From positions 804,501 to 868,500 of the forward strand of contig MU867068.1 of the NCBI GenBank assembly GCA_033725935.1: a stretch of 64,000 bases of DNA, in the 5' to 3' direction. The notes below the pieces were generated by a model, which was given only the letters and a program-made list of their open reading frames with translations, was not told where the DNA came from and did no database searches. Origin of the DNA: Cladorrhinum sp. PSN259 (lineage: Eukaryota > Ascomycota > Sordariomycetes > Sordariales > Podosporaceae). Below are positions 20,809 to 32,200 of this stretch, in pieces. The position numbers and the translations under genes were made by a program. Every line of letters starts with the position of its first letter. Position 1 is the stretch's first letter.

Positions 20809-21274
20809 ATGCCCGGGCAGAACGTAAGTCTCATTGAACATTTGACGAGAACATTGCTGAAAAAGGAGACACCAGGTACCTGATCAGTGGACGGATGTCT
20901 ACGAGGACATGGGAGGCGACGATGAGTGGGGCGCTGAGGACGGGACAGGGACGCTGGCGGTGGTCGGTCTGGGGCTGGGGAAGCCCACACCCCTACTGGC
21001 TAAGAAGATCTTGTACGGCGGCGGCCAGTACATCTTTTCGGCCGAGGCAAAGCCGGGACAGCTCTTCTTCTGGGAAGCCGAGACGGGAGACATACTGCAC
21101 ATTGTCAGCCCCACCACGCTCGACGAGGTCAAGCAGCTCATCGCGGCCAAGAAGATGAAGGACATCAAGTACGAGGAGGTCAAGCCCGCTGTCACAGCCG
21201 ACGAGCGCGATGCCCACCACGAAAGCTTCTTTGCTGCACAAGGAATCACTGGCTGGGGTCGTCGGGAGGATTGA
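20809..21274 (+). CDS. Small acidic-start protein, unrecognised family (137 aa)
   Basis: A five-codon first exon (MPGQN, 20809-20823) is followed by a 52-nt intron (20824-20875, GTAAGT...CAG) and a second exon to the TGA at 21274. The join is phase 0 and gives MPGQNVPDQWTDVYEDMGG. The protein is 137 aa without signal peptide or membrane segment. After an acidic N-terminus it has a beta-rich core (ILYGGGQYIFSA, GQLFFWEAETGDILHIV) and a charged helical end. I do not recognise the family. It is divergent from the deaminase-motif gene. A partner or inhibitor role for that protein is only a speculation from position. Confidence 0.65.
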
Positions 21275-22682
21275 GATGCAAACCTTCAGAGCACTGTCTC
21301 GGAGCACGGGCGGGGAAGCGGCGAAACCCCGTTACAGACATACATACATGTATCCCCCTTAGGTAGTGTCACCGCCGGCTCGGCACACGGCACTAACCAT
21401 GTAAGGGAAGACGCAATTTTTGGCTCCCAGTTAGCCAACCATGGTTCGAAATGCAAGTCAGAAGTACCAGTACAAAAATGAAGTCAATCTCTTCTGGGCG
21501 CGGGTCAGCCACTTCTGAGCCAAAAAAAATCGCTGAATCAATTGATCAAGCTGTAGGAAACTCACGATAGCTCCAAAAGCAGTAAATGACGCGCATGCGT
21601 TGTTTACTTTCGTTGGTTGACGTCGTTGTCGATGGCGAATTCGCTGTAAAATTGTTAGTAGGGAAAGTTGTACGGATGTATGTAGGCTTAGTTGGGTCGA
21701 AAAACTGCGTCTCTTTTTTTCGTTTACAGGGCCGTGGGCTGAGTCGGCGCTCAAGCGGATGAGCGCAATCAACATGGATACATGATCCCACCTTGAACCG
21801 CGTCGACAAGAGCAATAGCGCTAGCGAAGCAACTAAGGCTGCCATATTGCATGAGCATGATTGGCAAATAATGATCGGAATTCTCTAGGGCTGCATTTGC
21901 AGCTTCAATAGAGAGCGCCACAAGGGAGGACTGACTGGCTCCCATAGGTAGACTTTCGAGCTAGACTGGGGTGAAGTGCTGTGAGCAAACAACGACCCCG
22001 ATCTGCCATGAAGGCGCTTTTGAACCCCGCACGCCTTGCAAGGAAAGCGGCATTTTGCGTGTGGTGAACACGGACCATTGTCGTATTGCAGATCACGCCA
22101 TGACGGGCTGCATGTTCTAGCCTTGGGATTGCAGATTTGCCTAGACAAGATTTGGACCGAAGTGTGCGCACGAGGCAAGAACCAATCAGTGGACGGCTTC
22201 TCGTTGTCTCAAGACGCCGGATGCTCTACAAGAGCTGCCCCAGGGCTCGGGCAGGTACATCCGCCTGTGTATACTGAGGGTTGGAAGCGGAGATGATGTT
22301 TGGTCCTTTTGTTTCCATGTACATGTTAGACCACTGAATGGAATTGCCATAGTTTTCATACGTAAAAAGACCGCTAGAAACCGAGAAGTGAATAGAAAAG
22401 TCGACGGCCTAAATGAGCGAGCAATTGAACTTGAGTTAGGAAAAGTACCTGCACGTGCGTAATATTCTGAAACTCAACACATACGGATATAACCACACGA
22501 GCTGCGTTGTCACAACACTAGCGATCTGCAGCATTGCTGGTACTAATAACGAGTCGCGGAGCCTCGGAATAAATGAATACTACATGGCAATCATTTTCCT
22601 TTCCATAGATTTACTTGCAGTTCATTCTCTGAGACCACCTAGGTACCGAGTCATTAAAACATCAACCATGACAAAATCCCCC
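21275..22682. other. Intergenic, nothing recognised
   Basis: 1.4 kb between the 3' ends of the small gene and the lectin-like gene (convergent). Short frames exist on both strands but none shows family motifs or plausible splicing. Confidence 0.5.
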
Positions 22683-23729
22683 TCAGGAACGCTTATGGAC
22701 AATGTGCTGGAACTTGTACTTGGGTGAGTCGCCCTTGGCAATGTAGAAGAGGTGGTTGCCGTTCTTGGCGGGCACGACGGTGATCTGGCTGGAGTCATCG
22801 ACGGGAGAGTGAGCTGAGGCCACGGCACCCGATGTGCCCCATTTGCCGTTGCTCTTGACGATGACGCGGATCTGGTTGCTGTTGTCCGTGTAGTAGAGGT
22901 AAACCTTCTTCTCGTAGTAGGTCACAGCCAGCGTGGTCTTGGCGCTGGCGTCGTTGGAATTGACCAGCTCGGTGTCTAGAGTGCGCGTCAATCATTGGAA
23001 CTTTTACGGCTTGGAGAGAGAAAGAATGTACCCCAGACATCCTGTGTGTTGGGCGAGTACTCGTGGAGTCTCTGCGGCTTGTTTGCCTGGTAGATAATGT
23101 AGCGGTTTCCGTCGTTACCGGTCTCCTCGTCGGGCACATAGTATGCTCCCAGTGATGATCCTGGAATGATCTTGACCGTGTTGTCATAGCTGCCTGGGGA
23201 GTCCTCGCCCAAAGATCTCTCATTGATGGCGGTGGTGTTGGGGTCCGTGCCACTTGTTCTCTGTCAGTTCGCTGTCACAGCTGTGCAAATCAGGAAACAT
23301 GAAAAAAAAACCAAAAAAAAACCCCTACGTTAGGTAGAAGATCCAGGCGGTTTGCGCGGATGAGGTGCTCGCAATAGTCAAGTTGTTCACCTCGGTGGCC
23401 CCCAGAGGCACATAGACAGGGCTGATGATAGAGACGTCATTCTGAGTATCTGTGTCCGCATCTCCCGTGGTGATGCTTGCGGGTGCTGGCTTCGCTGTGA
23501 AGCCCACCACAATGTTCAGGCCGGTCAGATCAGTCGTGGTGATTTGGGCAGGGTTGATGAGAATGCCGTTTTGGGCGTCATCGCTGGCGACGAACACCTC
23601 GCTCTCGTCAGCTGTCTTGGTCTCGTCACGGAGCTGCACGCCGAGGTTCTTCTTGTTCGTGTTGTAGAAGAGATGGACCTGCTTACCCGCGGGGGCAGCA
23701 GGGTTGATGAAAGCGGCGGCACCAGACAT
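22683..23729 (-). CDS. Lectin-like beta-propeller protein (resembles fungal fucose-specific lectins)
   Basis: Three exons (23729-23329, 23252-23032, 22975-22683; introns 76 and 56 nt) give 304 aa, close to the ~310 aa of the Aleuria-type fucose lectins. There is no signal peptide. The chain shows repeated blade-like units: a hydrophobic strand, a charged turn, then Tyr/Phe-rich strand and an NQIR- or LHEY-like end. Examples are KQVHLFYNTNKKNLGVQLRD, NRYIIYQANKPQRLHEYS, and KKVYLYYTDNSNQIRVIVK followed by GKWG. This is the pattern of six-bladed lectins that bind fucose between blades. Sugar specificity cannot be told from the sequence. It is head-to-head with the 1216-aa gene and may serve with that block. 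Confidence 0.6.
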
Positions 23730-24700
23730 GATGGGTGATTGTGAATTAGCTTAGTGAGAATGAATTAGGGTTTTGGGTTAAAATGAGGATGCAATGAGTT
23801 TCAGGTACGGTCCAGGGTGCTGACAAACACTATCTCATAGTTATTGGGGTCGATATTTATGTGGTGAGGCTCAAGATGAAGCAGTTCGTCCTTGGGCATC
23901 AAGTGGTACTTGACGTGAGCTCCTTCACTTGGCTCCCTGGCTTGGTTCACAAGATTGCAGCTTCAGGCCGGCGTTCTCGGCCAGTCCCTGTGACAAAGTC
24001 TATGTGGCTTCCTCTTGACGCCAGAAGCGCTAGACCTATTCTCAGTGTTGCCCAACCCAATATTGCCGGCTGAGCCAGCCAATCATGAACCCCAGAAGCA
24101 CCCTTTGTCGTTTGCTCTGTCTGCGCCACCCCCGCGCGTGAAAGCGGAGACTTGACTTAACTAGCTTGGCGGAATGACTACGTTTTGGGTTTCTCCGGCA
24201 TGATCTCATGGCACGGCCTGTAATAGGCATGATAGAAATTGATCATGAGATTCGGAATGGCGATATGCATGGTCTGGCCTTCGCGACGGCTGGACTATTG
24301 GAGGCTGCACAAGAAAAACGACTATTGCTGCGCTGCATGTCCAACATGCAACGCAACGCTGTGCAGACTTGCGTTGTGGCTGGCTGACGGAGCTTATCTT
24401 AGAGTTCTTGTTTTGAAATATCGGATACAAGTGAGGAGGGGTGGGTTTAGCCCAAGCACAAATGCATCTATCCCAAAACACCACTCGAGTGAGAACGACC
24501 CCGCCAAAAAAGAACCAGGCCATGTTTTGGACAGAAGTTTGAAGCAATGCCGGCATCTCCCATCATGACGGCATGTCATCAGAGCTCATGACTTCTACCT
24601 GCTGAGCAAATCTACGTCTGGGACTCACCAAGCTGCTCGCTTTAACTCGGCGCGAGAATCAGTCCCCGGCCGAGACTTGCTCCCCGTCCTCGAGTCCACA
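23730..24700. other. Divergent intergenic region, lectin-like gene / 1216-aa gene
   Basis: 971 bp between two divergent start codons. No coding pattern; it must hold both promoters. No specific motif is claimed. Confidence 0.45.
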
Positions 24701-27700
24701 ATGGCCATCTTCACCGGGGGCAAGAGCAGAGCGATCAACTCGCCGCGCCATCTGACCCTTCGCCATGTACGCCGCAAGGCCATTCAGAGCAAGATTTCGG
24801 TTGGACTCGTCGCCGCCGAGCAAGATGACCAGCCTGTGCTGAAGCCCGGGGAAGAAAAGCTCAACTCCTTCTGGGCCCCTGGGCTGGAGGCAGGCGAAGA
24901 ACATGTCATCTTGGCCACGCAGACTATCACCGCACCCGGAAACCCCGACCCCTTGATTCTCGTTTCGGAGCAGGACTTTTGGGTGGATGCCCCTCAGTTC
25001 TCACTCCCCGACGGCTCCGTGTACTCGATTTATCCTCCGTCAGGATATCCGGACGACCACCGCATCCTGCCTCACGTGGTGCTTAGCGATCCTCACCTGC
25101 CCTGGGAGAGGCGGGGCAGCCCTCTCGATGACCACCGTGGAGACACGCGGAACAAAGTGCCATGGCTCGTCCTCTTCACCTTCACCCAGGATGAGCTCAG
25201 ACTCGCTCCCGGTGCACTCGGCGGGGTCGAGGTCAAGCAGACACCAACCTTGGCCGTCACCATGCCAGTGAAGGATGTCATGAGCAACGAGAAAGTGGTG
25301 ACCCCCGTCGCGAAGGAGGACTTGGGGCCTAACTTCAAGGACGACACCAAGGGCGATTTTGTGTTCATCAAGCCGGACCTTTTCAAGAGCATGTTCTCGA
25401 CCTTTGACAGCAAAAACCAACGGGTCGTCCCAGCAACTCCGGACACGACCAAATACAAATACCTGGCCCACGTCCGCAACATCAACACGACAGGCATGGC
25501 GGAGGCCGGCAAGGAAGACATCGGCATCTTCTCGGTCGTGGTCGGGAGTCGGGCTGGGCCGCTGGAGAACTCGTCGCCCGTCTCGGTCTCTGTCCACCTC
25601 CTCTCCATCGAGGGAGTCGAGGAGATGAAGAGCTGGCCCAGCGACGACAAGCTCGTGGGGCTCTGCTCGCTCCACAGCTGGAATTACACGGTCAACCCGC
25701 CAGGCATGGTCAACGTGTACGATGCGTTTGTCAACTTGGGCAAGACGCTCAACGTGCTCCGCGCCCCTGACGAGATCATCACGCCACTCCTCGGCGCGCC
25801 CGACAAGTTGACGAAGCGGCTGGCCAAGCGTCTCCAGGACGGCTACAGCCTGGTGCAGTATCGGGTGCAGACGGGCGAGAAGACGGTGGCCTTGTACCGT
25901 GGGCCCTTCACGCCCACCGTCGTTGCGCCCCTGGATGCGAGCGCGACCGAGGAGGGCGGTCATGTGATGAACCTGCTGAGGTGTTCCAACTCGGGCCAGG
26001 ACCTTCAGATCCTGGACCGAGAGGTGGGCATCATGGACGTGAGCTACTCGGCCGCCTGGCAGATCGGCCGCATCCTAGCCCTTGGTGACCAGGGATTTGC
26101 CGCAGCCCTCGTCCGGCTGCGCACGGCAATCCAGCACAGCGCCATGGGCAAATCCAAGGTCAACGTCCTCCACACAGTCGGCGGCCGGGCGAGCTTCCGC
26201 ACAAGGACAGATGTATTTGCGTCACTCGCCGACACGGTGGACCGCCTCGACAAGCTCCACGACGCCGACGGGACGGGCGGCTTCGTGACGCCCTCATCAC
26301 CCAAGAAGAGATGGTTGAGGCCACGGCTGGTCAAGCGGGCACAGTACCCATCGCTGGGCTTCAACGCGGCGAAGATCAAGCAGCAGTATCTCCCGCTGGC
26401 CAGCAAGGCGGCGCGCAAGCTTGCCATGGCGCGTGACGGCTCGGTCTTCGACGAGACCAACGACCCCGTGTCGACCGACTGGATGCAGGTGCTCGCGTGG
26501 GTCATGGACCGCATGTTCCTGGTGGGCGTGCCGGCACACTACCTCATCAGCGACCCCAGCCACCTGCAGCACGAGAGCCTGCGCTTCTTCTACATCGATC
26601 CCAACTGGGTCGACTCGCTGATAGATGGCGCGCTGAGCCTGGGCAACCACATGGGCGAGGACCGCGACCGCGTGGCCATCAAGCACGCCATCAACCAGTA
26701 CATCCACCACACGCCCGAGCACCAGACCCACGCACCACAGATCCCCACGTACGGCTTCTACCTGCGGTCGGACCTGGTGACCATGTTCCCCGATCTCAAG
26801 GTGACGACGCTGCCCGAGCCGCCCAAGGGGGTCATGCCTGACCGGGCACCGCTGCTGCGCCACGAGATCGTGGCCGACGGCGTCATGGTCGGCCTGTTGG
26901 ACAGGCTCCCCGACGCCGCCGCCGGCTCCGACTTCCAGGGGCTGCGCTTCACGCAGCCGCCCCACCAGCAGCGCTTCGCTGTCGGCCACGGACTGACCAA
27001 GGACACTGTCGGCATTGACATCCGGCGCCAGTACACCGTCGATCAGGACACGCGGGAGACCGATCCCGACCGTCATCTTGCCCTCAAGTCCATCAACGCG
27101 AAGCCTGGCGACCAGGATAACTGGTTCGTCTGGAGCACAGACGCCTCCTCGGGGGCAAACGACCTCCGCGTCCTGCGGCTGCCCTTCTTTGCTGACGAGC
27201 AGCTCCAGGTCCTGACCGACCCCGAACACGGCATGGCCAAGAAGTACTTTGACGACGACACAGCCAACTCGGCCCTGCTAGCCATGCAACTCAACGACCC
27301 CTTTTACAGTCTCACCATCACGGCAGATGACCCCAAGGTGTCGTCGCTCATGGCCCAGATCCGAGATGACAAACCAGAGCCGCGAAGTCTGAAGATGGTG
27401 AATCCCTCCGAGGTCCGCAAGCTCTTCGTGCCGGACCATGACAGCGAGGACGACGAGGATGATGATGATGATGATGAAGACGATGACGGCAGCGACGAGG
27501 AGTCGGGTCCTGACGACGCGTCTACTAGAGCTCCTGCTGCCGCTGCCATCGCCCAGCCAGCCACCACCTCAACCCCGGATGTCTTTAGGCGCCACGGCTC
27601 TTATAAGCCGCACTCGCACGTCTTAGCATCCAACCTCGCCCCCCATGCTGTCGCTTCCGCAATACCCACGTTTGAGCCGTCGCATTCAGGGATGGTCCTT

Positions 27701-28351
27701 CGAACAGGTATCAACCCGCCAGGCCGCGCTGGCATTGCCGGCCTCGCCGGCCTCGCTGCAGCACCCCAACCACATGGCGTTCTTGTGCCCACGGTAGCGG
27801 CAGCGGCCAGCTCCATTGTTGCCAGCGGCAACGACCCGGCCGGGCCACCCGTGTTCACCTGCAGCATCTACTCGGTGGGCTACCAGTCCGTGCAGACCAA
27901 CGCAGACCCGCTGCCGCAGGACATTGTCTTTTCGATCCAAGTCAGCAACACCGAGGTGAGCGACTATCGCCTGATGGAGTTTCAGATCATCGTGCCCCTC
28001 GGCAAAGCCGACGACCCTAACAGCCACCGCCTGTTCCCTGTGTACGACGGCAACGGGCCGCGCATGCTCAGCAACCTGCGCTTCAACGTGCTGCCCGCGC
28101 TTAGTGACATGGAGGGTGTGCCCTGCTTGATCCTGCGCGTCCTTCCACGCAGCTCCACCGGCTGGACATCGGTGCGGCTCATCAAGGAGATGAGCTTCCT
28201 GCTCTGCCTGGCCAAGCCAAACAGCACTTTCCAGGGCGAGGACAGAACCCTGCTGACTCTGTACACGGCGGCTTATTACAAGTATGTGAATGAGAAGGAG
28301 CCACTTGAGGGACAGTTTATAGCTGCGTTAAAGAAGAACCCCGATGCTTGA
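24701..28351 (+). CDS. Large protein of the DUF6603-type block, 1216 aa, bacterial-like
   Basis: An intronless, GC-rich frame. The ATG at 24701 (MAIFTGGKSRAINS) was chosen as the first Met of the frame. I recognise no named domain. Several stretches resemble conserved parts of large uncharacterised bacterial proteins: SVHLLSIEGVEEM, LVGLCSLHSWNYTV, GYSLVQYRVQTGEKTVALYRG and MDVSYSAAWQIGRILALGD. Around residue 915 is an acidic run of Asp/Glu from a GAT-repeat microsatellite (about 27438-27510), followed by a low-complexity Ala/Pro linker and a C-terminal beta-rich part (VFTCSIYSVGYQSVQ). There is no signal peptide or membrane segment. Its length, lack of introns and neighbours suggest it belongs functionally with the next two genes. 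Function unknown. Confidence 0.85.
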   Translation: MAIFTGGKSRAINSPRHLTLRHVRRKAIQSKISVGLVAAEQDDQPVLKPGEEKLNSFWAPGLEAGEEHVILATQTITAPGNPDPLILVSEQDFWVDAPQFSLPDGSVYSIYPPSGYPDDHRILPHVVLSDPHLPWERRGSPLDDHRGDTRNKVPWLVLFTFTQDELRLAPGALGGVEVKQTPTLAVTMPVKDVMSNEKVVTPVAKEDLGPNFKDDTKGDFVFIKPDLFKSMFSTFDSKNQRVVPATPDTTKYKYLAHVRNINTTGMAEAGKEDIGIFSVVVGSRAGPLENSSPVSVSVHLLSIEGVEEMKSWPSDDKLVGLCSLHSWNYTVNPPGMVNVYDAFVNLGKTLNVLRAPDEIITPLLGAPDKLTKRLAKRLQDGYSLVQYRVQTGEKTVALYRGPFTPTVVAPLDASATEEGGHVMNLLRCSNSGQDLQILDREVGIMDVSYSAAWQIGRILALGDQGFAAALVRLRTAIQHSAMGKSKVNVLHTVGGRASFRTRTDVFASLADTVDRLDKLHDADGTGGFVTPSSPKKRWLRPRLVKRAQYPSLGFNAAKIKQQYLPLASKAARKLAMARDGSVFDETNDPVSTDWMQVLAWVMDRMFLVGVPAHYLISDPSHLQHESLRFFYIDPNWVDSLIDGALSLGNHMGEDRDRVAIKHAINQYIHHTPEHQTHAPQIPTYGFYLRSDLVTMFPDLKVTTLPEPPKGVMPDRAPLLRHEIVADGVMVGLLDRLPDAAAGSDFQGLRFTQPPHQQRFAVGHGLTKDTVGIDIRRQYTVDQDTRETDPDRHLALKSINAKPGDQDNWFVWSTDASSGANDLRVLRLPFFADEQLQVLTDPEHGMAKKYFDDDTANSALLAMQLNDPFYSLTITADDPKVSSLMAQIRDDKPEPRSLKMVNPSEVRKLFVPDHDSEDDEDDDDDDEDDDGSDEESGPDDASTRAPAAAAIAQPATTSTPDVFRRHGSYKPHSHVLASNLAPHAVASAIPTFEPSHSGMVLRTGINPPGRAGIAGLAGLAAAPQPHGVLVPTVAAAASSIVASGNDPAGPPVFTCSIYSVGYQSVQTNADPLPQDIVFSIQVSNTEVSDYRLMEFQIIVPLGKADDPNSHRLFPVYDGNGPRMLSNLRFNVLPALSDMEGVPCLILRVLPRSSTGWTSVRLIKEMSFLLCLAKPNSTFQGEDRTLLTLYTAAYYKYVNEKEPLEGQFIAALKKNPDA
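27438..27510. repeat. Acidic GA(T/C/G)-rich microsatellite within coding sequence
   Basis: Short triplet run encoding consecutive Asp/Glu in the 1216-aa protein. Likely a variable linker between two folded parts. Confidence 0.8.
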
Positions 28352-29274
28352 CTCGGCAAGATAGGGTGGTCATGGCGAAATGACCCGGGGGGGTTTTTTT
28401 CTTCTTTTTTTTTCTTCGCTGGTAATGAGTACATAGGTAGTCTTGTAAGCGAACCTGATTCTAATTTGCCGACTCACGATCATTACGTGTTCCTGTATCA
28501 TTAAATTAACCGTAAGGGTGTGGAAATAGGATAAAGGGGTGAAAAGGGGGCTGGAGACCACAGGAGTTCAAAGTAAACACTGGTGAGAGTAACCTGAGAC
28601 CTCCTTTCTTAGAAGCGAGTAAAATAGTACCACGTCGTACGTCGACTAGCTCAGAGACAGATACCAGGCGGCAACCCCAAAAAATGAAATGACGTCCATC
28701 TAGCAACTTGAAATAGAAACTCCAATTGACATACGATTGACGATTACTGCCAGTAGAAGCAGCAGCACAGAAGAAATAATCGATATTAATCCACTAGCAA
28801 CCAATCCACAGCTAACGTATATGATAAGCGAGTGCACCACCCAAAACAGCATGTATAACCCTGCAACCTGTATCGCATGGGAACCACCAAACCCTAATGG
28901 ATTTGCTTAAGATTTTAAATATGAGATATTGAAGATATATTATTAAATATAGAATCTTCGTAGAATATTATATATTAAATGTGGCTCAGAGACGATTTAA
29001 CTACCAGTGGTTACGTTCTCTTGTTTTAGCTCCAGTTTTTGGTAGTTAAATCGTCGCCAAGCCACATTTATATAAGCCCACCTTAGCTGAGATAATTATA
29101 ACATCATTACATCTTAGTTAATGATCAAACATAAATCTTTCCCGTGCTGTAAAACCTTTTTTACCAAGGTTGGGTGGTTTTAAAGAGGCGTAGTTTTTAG
29201 AACTATGTATGGTGTTTCGGCTGGTGCACTTGCTTGTCTGGTGCACTCGCTTATCATACACGCTACCAGAATGC
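28352..29274. other. Intergenic between convergent large genes; contains a small inverted-repeat element
   Basis: The 3' ends of the 1216-aa and 1399-aa genes face each other. AT-rich from about 28890 to 29150. Apart from the inverted-repeat element at 28977-29069, nothing coding is seen. Confidence 0.5.
28977..29069. mobile_element. MITE-like element with 30-bp inverted repeats
   Basis: Arms at 28977-29006 and 29040-29069 are inverted copies (27 of 30 match), each starting AAATGTGGCT at the outside and ending TTAACTACCA inside, with a 33-bp loop. The RNA or DNA could fold into a near-perfect hairpin. Flanks are TA-rich, so a target duplication cannot be decided. It is either a tiny MITE or a solo fold-back sequence. 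Confidence 0.65.
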
Positions 29275-32200
29275 TCAACTCCCGTCCTTTGGATTCTCAG
29301 TCATGATGGGCCGTCGTAGCATTAAGAAACCCTCCACCGCGGTATATGGCCCATCTTGGAAACCCGGCGACAGTATGTTGCCTTTCTTCTCGATGCCGTA
29401 GGCGTTGTACACGGGCACTGGAACCTCGTCCTCAGCAATCGGCCCAGCCGGAGCAGGCGAGTTGGGATCCTCGTATGGCTGCAGCCAGCTCCAGTCTCCA
29501 GCGGTCAGCGCCGGCAAGCTGACGTTGAAGTTGGGCCGCTCCTTTGCGTTGTCGGCGGTGAGCTGCGTCTTCGAGTCATACGGCTGGATATCGCTGGTTA
29601 GGGTCACGGGGCCGGCGTGCAAGAATGCGATGAGGTTGTTGAGCGCGTCTTGCCATGTCCATGGGCGTAATGCCAGAGTCTGAGACGGTAGGAAGGAAGA
29701 ATAGGCGTGTATGGCTGTGAAGGGGTCGACAATGGCGCCGATAATGTGGCGGCCCAGCTCCATGTTGCGTTGATCGGAATACGACTTGGGCGATACTGTG
29801 AGCTTGTATTTGGGAGAGTTGTTGGTGTCCTCGGGAAAGGCGGCGACATGGTACGGCTTGATCTTGAGATAGTTGTCTCTGCTAATGGGGACGAGATTGG
29901 GAAAGGGGTTAGGGGTGGTGTAGAAGTAGGTCTTGATGGAGTCGTAGTCGAGCTCCTCGCCCGCGGCGTTGGGCTTCGAGAACCCTTCAAAGTAGCCCAC
30001 GAGCCCGTCGTACTCGCGTTCCTTGTCGCCCAGCTTGACTTGAAATGTGTACCCGTTGTCGGGCGTGACCGGATCGATGAGTTGCCTTTCCGGGGTTGAG
30101 ACTTTAGCCCGCGTAGACTGGTTGGTGAGCGGTGGGCTGTCGAGCTCGACGGACCAGCCAGTGTTGACTAGCGCGAGGGGCTTGCCCACCACGGAGCTGA
30201 GGAACTGGGCGTAAGCGGTGGGGGCGGGCGGCAGGCTGTCCAGGGCTTTGGTGAGCATGGTCCAGAAGCCCTTGAGATAGTCTGGCTTGTCTTTCAGCCG
30301 CTTGATCAGGGCATCGAGCCTCGCTAGATCGATGGGGGAGGTGGCTGAGGCGCTGGGCGGTTTGAACGGCGACCACCGGGGAGAAGCAAGAGTTCCATTG
30401 GGCCCGCCGATACGAACCTCGCCGTAAAATAGCCCCTCCTTGGTGAACAGCTGGATGCCATAGTCGGCGTAGTTCGTGACAACCCACCCCCAGACGGGGC
30501 TCTCCCACTCAGTGGAGGGGCGCCAATATGGGCTCGTCGCCGGCGTGTCTGCGGTGATGACGAACTCGGCGTTCAAACGGGCGTTTTGGTTGATTTGGGG
30601 AGGGAGCTGGATGAACTCGCAGGTGCCGCCGTTGTTCTGGACCACCGTGTTGGCAACCTTTTTCCCCCCGACTGTAACCGGCTGCGGCTCATAAAAGTCA
30701 CTGATAGCCGGATACAATGGTGGGTGGCCGACTCTGCGCGGCTGCGGGTCGATGGCCACAATTGCTTGTCCGAACTTGTCAATTATGTTGAGCTTGCGGA
30801 ATCTTTTTGTCACCGAGTGTCAGCGGGCAAGTCGTTGCCATTCGGTGTCCTCTCAGCCAAACTTACCTGAACTGTCCGTGCGTGACAGGCTTGAATGGGC
30901 AATATTTCTCAGTGGCAAAGCTGGTCGATGCGGCAAATGGTGTCAGCGCCGAGTTGCCCGCAATGAGCTCAATGTTCTTCTTGGTGAGCCCCGCCGAATC
31001 AAACTGGGCTGCCTTGATGGCCGTAACCTTGGTGACATCATTGGCTACCTCCTTGTACTCTGGTTTCACGTGAGTGCCCATGTTGAGAGTGAGAAGACCC
31101 TCAGTTAGTCCTGAGAGCGGGCACGAGAGGTACTGCAGCTTGTTCAGGTTGTCGAGCAGAAGCTGGCGCTCGTCGGGATCCAGGTACTCCTTGAGGATCT
31201 GGGGCGGCGTGTCGGAGAAGAGCTGGGTGATTTTGCTGGCCAGCGAGAAGCTCGGCTGGGGGAGAATGAGCACGCGGCCCGACAGGATCCGGGTGTCAGG
31301 GGGCTCCTTGGTGTTGGGAGAGTGCGGGCGATTGGCAATCTCCTCCCACAACGGCTTTCCGCTCGGCACCTCAATGCCGTACCTGACAACCTTGTTGTCG
31401 GAGAGACGGGACGCCTGCTCATCGAGGGCCCACCATTCAAAGGGGACATGGGTGTACTCCACCTCCCACTCAACGTAGAGCGGGAACCACGGCTGGCAAT
31501 CTCCCCACTGGTCACGCGGCAGGGCAGAAGGATCCCCGTTCTTGGGCACCACGTGGAACTGGGGATAGGCGAGGCCTTCGGGGGGATTTTTGGCAGGCTG
31601 CTGCGAGGGGAGAAGGGCAAAGAACTCGGCCAGCAGCAGAGCGGCAACGTCTTGGATCGGGGCCACTGCTGAGAAGGCGGTTTGGATGGCAGTCGCTAGC
31701 TGAGAAAGTGCAGCAGGGACGCTTTTCGGCGCCACGACCTGCACCGGCAGCCGAACAGACACGTTGTCAGAGAAATCAGACGGCCAGCCCGGCTCGACGC
31801 CGCCCACGAGCAAGGTCGGGTCCCGCCCGCGGTAGAAATGTGGCTGCGTGCCCGTCTTCGCGTTCTTCAGCGCGTCGGTGGCCGTCTTCTTGTCAATCTG
31901 CGCTCTCAGGTCGGCTGCACAGAGGTCGATCTGGCTGATGCGTGTCGCGAGATCGGCGGCCTTGGCCATGTATGCTGGGTTCCGGCTCGGCCGGTCCTTG
32001 TTGGACACGTCGCTAACGTACTTCCACCAGATCGAGAACATGTCCCATCGCCGTTGTCGAGCCAGACGATCACATCCGTCCAAGAGCTGCTGAAGCTGGT
32101 TCAGCTCCTGGAGGGCTGCGATGGCGTCCGAGTTGGGTTTCGTGGGCCGGCCTGTCACGTCCTCGCCCCCGAGGAAGAAGTGGGTTCCGCCCTTTGAGCG

